A stretch of 64,000 nucleotides of DNA, taken from contig NW_026570223.1 of the NCBI RefSeq assembly GCF_019649055.1, forward strand, positions 2,108,001 through 2,172,000. Reading direction: 5' to 3'. Numbering within the stretch: position 1 is the stretch's first letter; the number at the start of each line of letters is the position of its first letter. Positions 63,299 through 64,000 of this stretch are shown piece after piece. The notes under the pieces were generated by a model that worked only from the letters and a program-made list of their open reading frames with translations, was not told the origin of the DNA and did no database searches. Source of the DNA: Paramacrobiotus metropolitanus (taxonomy: Eukaryota > Tardigrada > Eutardigrada > Parachela > Macrobiotidae). Both the position numbers and the translations under genes were made by a program.

Positions 63299-63496
63299 AT
63301 GGCATCGTTATTTACCCATGCAGTTATCAAGTACCGCATGTGCATTTTTCGTTTTTTTATGATTTTATTGCAGTGTGCTTCGTACGCTCAGAAGCGCTAT
63401 TACAGTTCCGAATTCCAACTTCCAGTGGATTTCGGGAGAGTTAGAGAGTGGATGGATGCGCAAAACGCTGCCACCGAGCAATACGTAAGTCCATAA
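63299..63496 (+). other. Outward-reading open frame in the G-type end (three copies)
   Basis: A 65-codon frame starting MASLFTHAVIKYRMCIF, with a hydrophobic run (FRFFMILLQCASYA), reads towards the element's edge and ends just after a perfect donor (AATAC/GTAAGT). Identical copies lie at 10310-10507 (-) and 10990-11187 (+). It is diverged from the equivalent A-end sequence. The transposase starts 170 bases away on the other strand, so a shared bidirectional promoter is possible. Coding status unproven. Confidence 0.4.
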
Positions 63497-63591
63497 AATG
63501 AACTGAATTATACGAATATCACACATCCCAACCCCCCAGCAGGATCGGATCAGAGCACAGACTCACGTATAATACGTTTTCTGGTTTCAAA

Positions 63592-63842
63592 ATGTCGAGC
63601 TTACTCGAAAATGTCCCTGAAGCCTTACCATGGCTGCCAAACGTGCACTGCTTCCAGCAGTACGCTTTGTAAACGCTTTCGGTTCGCTCCCTGTAACTAA
63701 CATAGACTTCATAGTACTCATGGACAGAGTTTTTGGCAGAGCGTTAATTTTTGCGCTTATGCGACAGAGCGCAATATGCCCGCTGCACCTTGGCGCATAC
63801 ATATCCTCATCTTTATGATGGACCCGCAGGCCATTTGGCATG
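63592..63842 (+). CDS. Partial unrecognised gene, first two exons
   Basis: Exon 1 (63592-63668) encodes MSSLLENVPEALPWLPNV then HCFQQYAF; donor CTTT/GTAAAC. Exon 2 (63715-63842) follows acceptor TTCATAG, with THGQSFWQSVNFCAYATER, then PAAPWRIHILIFMMDPQAIW; donor CATG/GTGAGT. The join is in phase 2 and the product is Trp- and His-rich, unlike random sequence. The gene continues beyond the window. It begins only 25 bases outside the G-type end, so the transposon lies in its promoter. Not recognised. Confidence 0.5.
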
Positions 63843-64000
63843 GTGAGTGACTTGGGTATAAAGTATTTCCCTGATGTCATCAATTTCCGTTTTTATCCGT
63901 TTCTAATGTGGTTGTTAGGCCGTAGCAGCGCTAGCAGAATTATAAACTTTCAAAAAATTTTCCGGTCCATTAGGTGGTAATTCGTTTTATGTTTTCAAAT

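Larger units (their letters stand above)
49035..63567. mobile_element. Candidate giant Mutator-like element (about 14.5 kb) with A- and G-type ends
   Basis: The left terminus (49035, 'A type') and right terminus (63567, 'G type', reversed) share ACGTGAGTCTGTGCTCTGATC and then alternate identity and divergence for about 165 bp. The A end (49035-49735) is repeated at 8286-8990, where it is joined to a piece of this element's transposase. The G end (63160-63567) forms both arms of 10238-11257. Those links tie both ends to the transposase at 58131-63127. Between the ends lie a foldback/minisatellite block, a PWWP gene and the transposase. No 8-9 bp target duplication is visible, so a composite of two separate elements flanking host DNA remains possible. 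Confidence 0.6.

Noticed and set aside
1-64000. CRISPR arrays, bacterial operons, phage or plasmid features
   Set aside because: Spliced animal genes throughout; no regularly spaced direct-repeat array and no ribosome-binding-site gene strings.

Overview
The window looks like invertebrate animal nuclear DNA. Genes carry many short GT-AG introns, the base composition is AT-rich, the intergenic space is full of inverted-repeat transposons, and there are animal-only families (SMAD4, anoctamin, TPPP/p25-alpha, MOF-type acetyltransferase). The phylum cannot be fixed from the sequence alone. A long hydrophilic disordered protein and the compact gene layout would suit a tardigrade or another small ecdysozoan, but that is inference. 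All exon joins below come from reading splice signals and frame phase by eye, not from transcripts.

Layout, left to right. The 3' end of a cytochrome P450 gene (+, 1-553) is followed by an unrecognised minus-strand gene (about 1136-1969), a small two-exon minus-strand gene (2929-3364), and a degenerate foldback element (3972-4926). A MOF/KAT8-type histone acetyltransferase with chromo-barrel and acidic tail lies at 5584-7968 (-). A nested cluster of Mutator-like (MULE) derivatives fills 8199-11257. Then come a tiny secreted Gly/Trp-rich peptide gene (11881-12603, -), an anoctamin/TMEM16 gene (13450-18960, -), a secreted beta-lactamase-like serine hydrolase (20330-23472, -), and a TPPP gene fused to a roughly 490-residue disordered tail (24448-28342, -). 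A winged-helix plus zinc-finger nuclear gene region (28954-33116, -), a MATH-BTB gene (34012-35989, -), a four-TM protein (37546-39319, -), two MITE-like elements (39763-41390) and SMAD4 (42413-48484, -) follow.

From 49035 to 63567 the sequence is bounded by related inverted termini that begin ACGTGAGTCTGTG. Between them are a foldback/minisatellite element, a PWWP-domain gene (52615-56772, +) and an apparently intact multi-exon MULE transposase with two zinc fingers, a DNA-binding domain, a DDE core and a SWIM finger (58131-63127, -). I read this as a candidate giant, about 14.5 kb, Mutator-like element. Both of its ends also occur in the 8.2-11.3 kb cluster as shortened A/A and G/G derivatives. 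The window closes with the first two exons of an unrecognised plus-strand gene (63592-63842).

The most unusual items are the giant MULE with its PWWP passenger gene and splice-donor-like termini, the TPPP-disordered-tail fusion built from same-phase exons, and the anoctamin with a substituted calcium-site residue.
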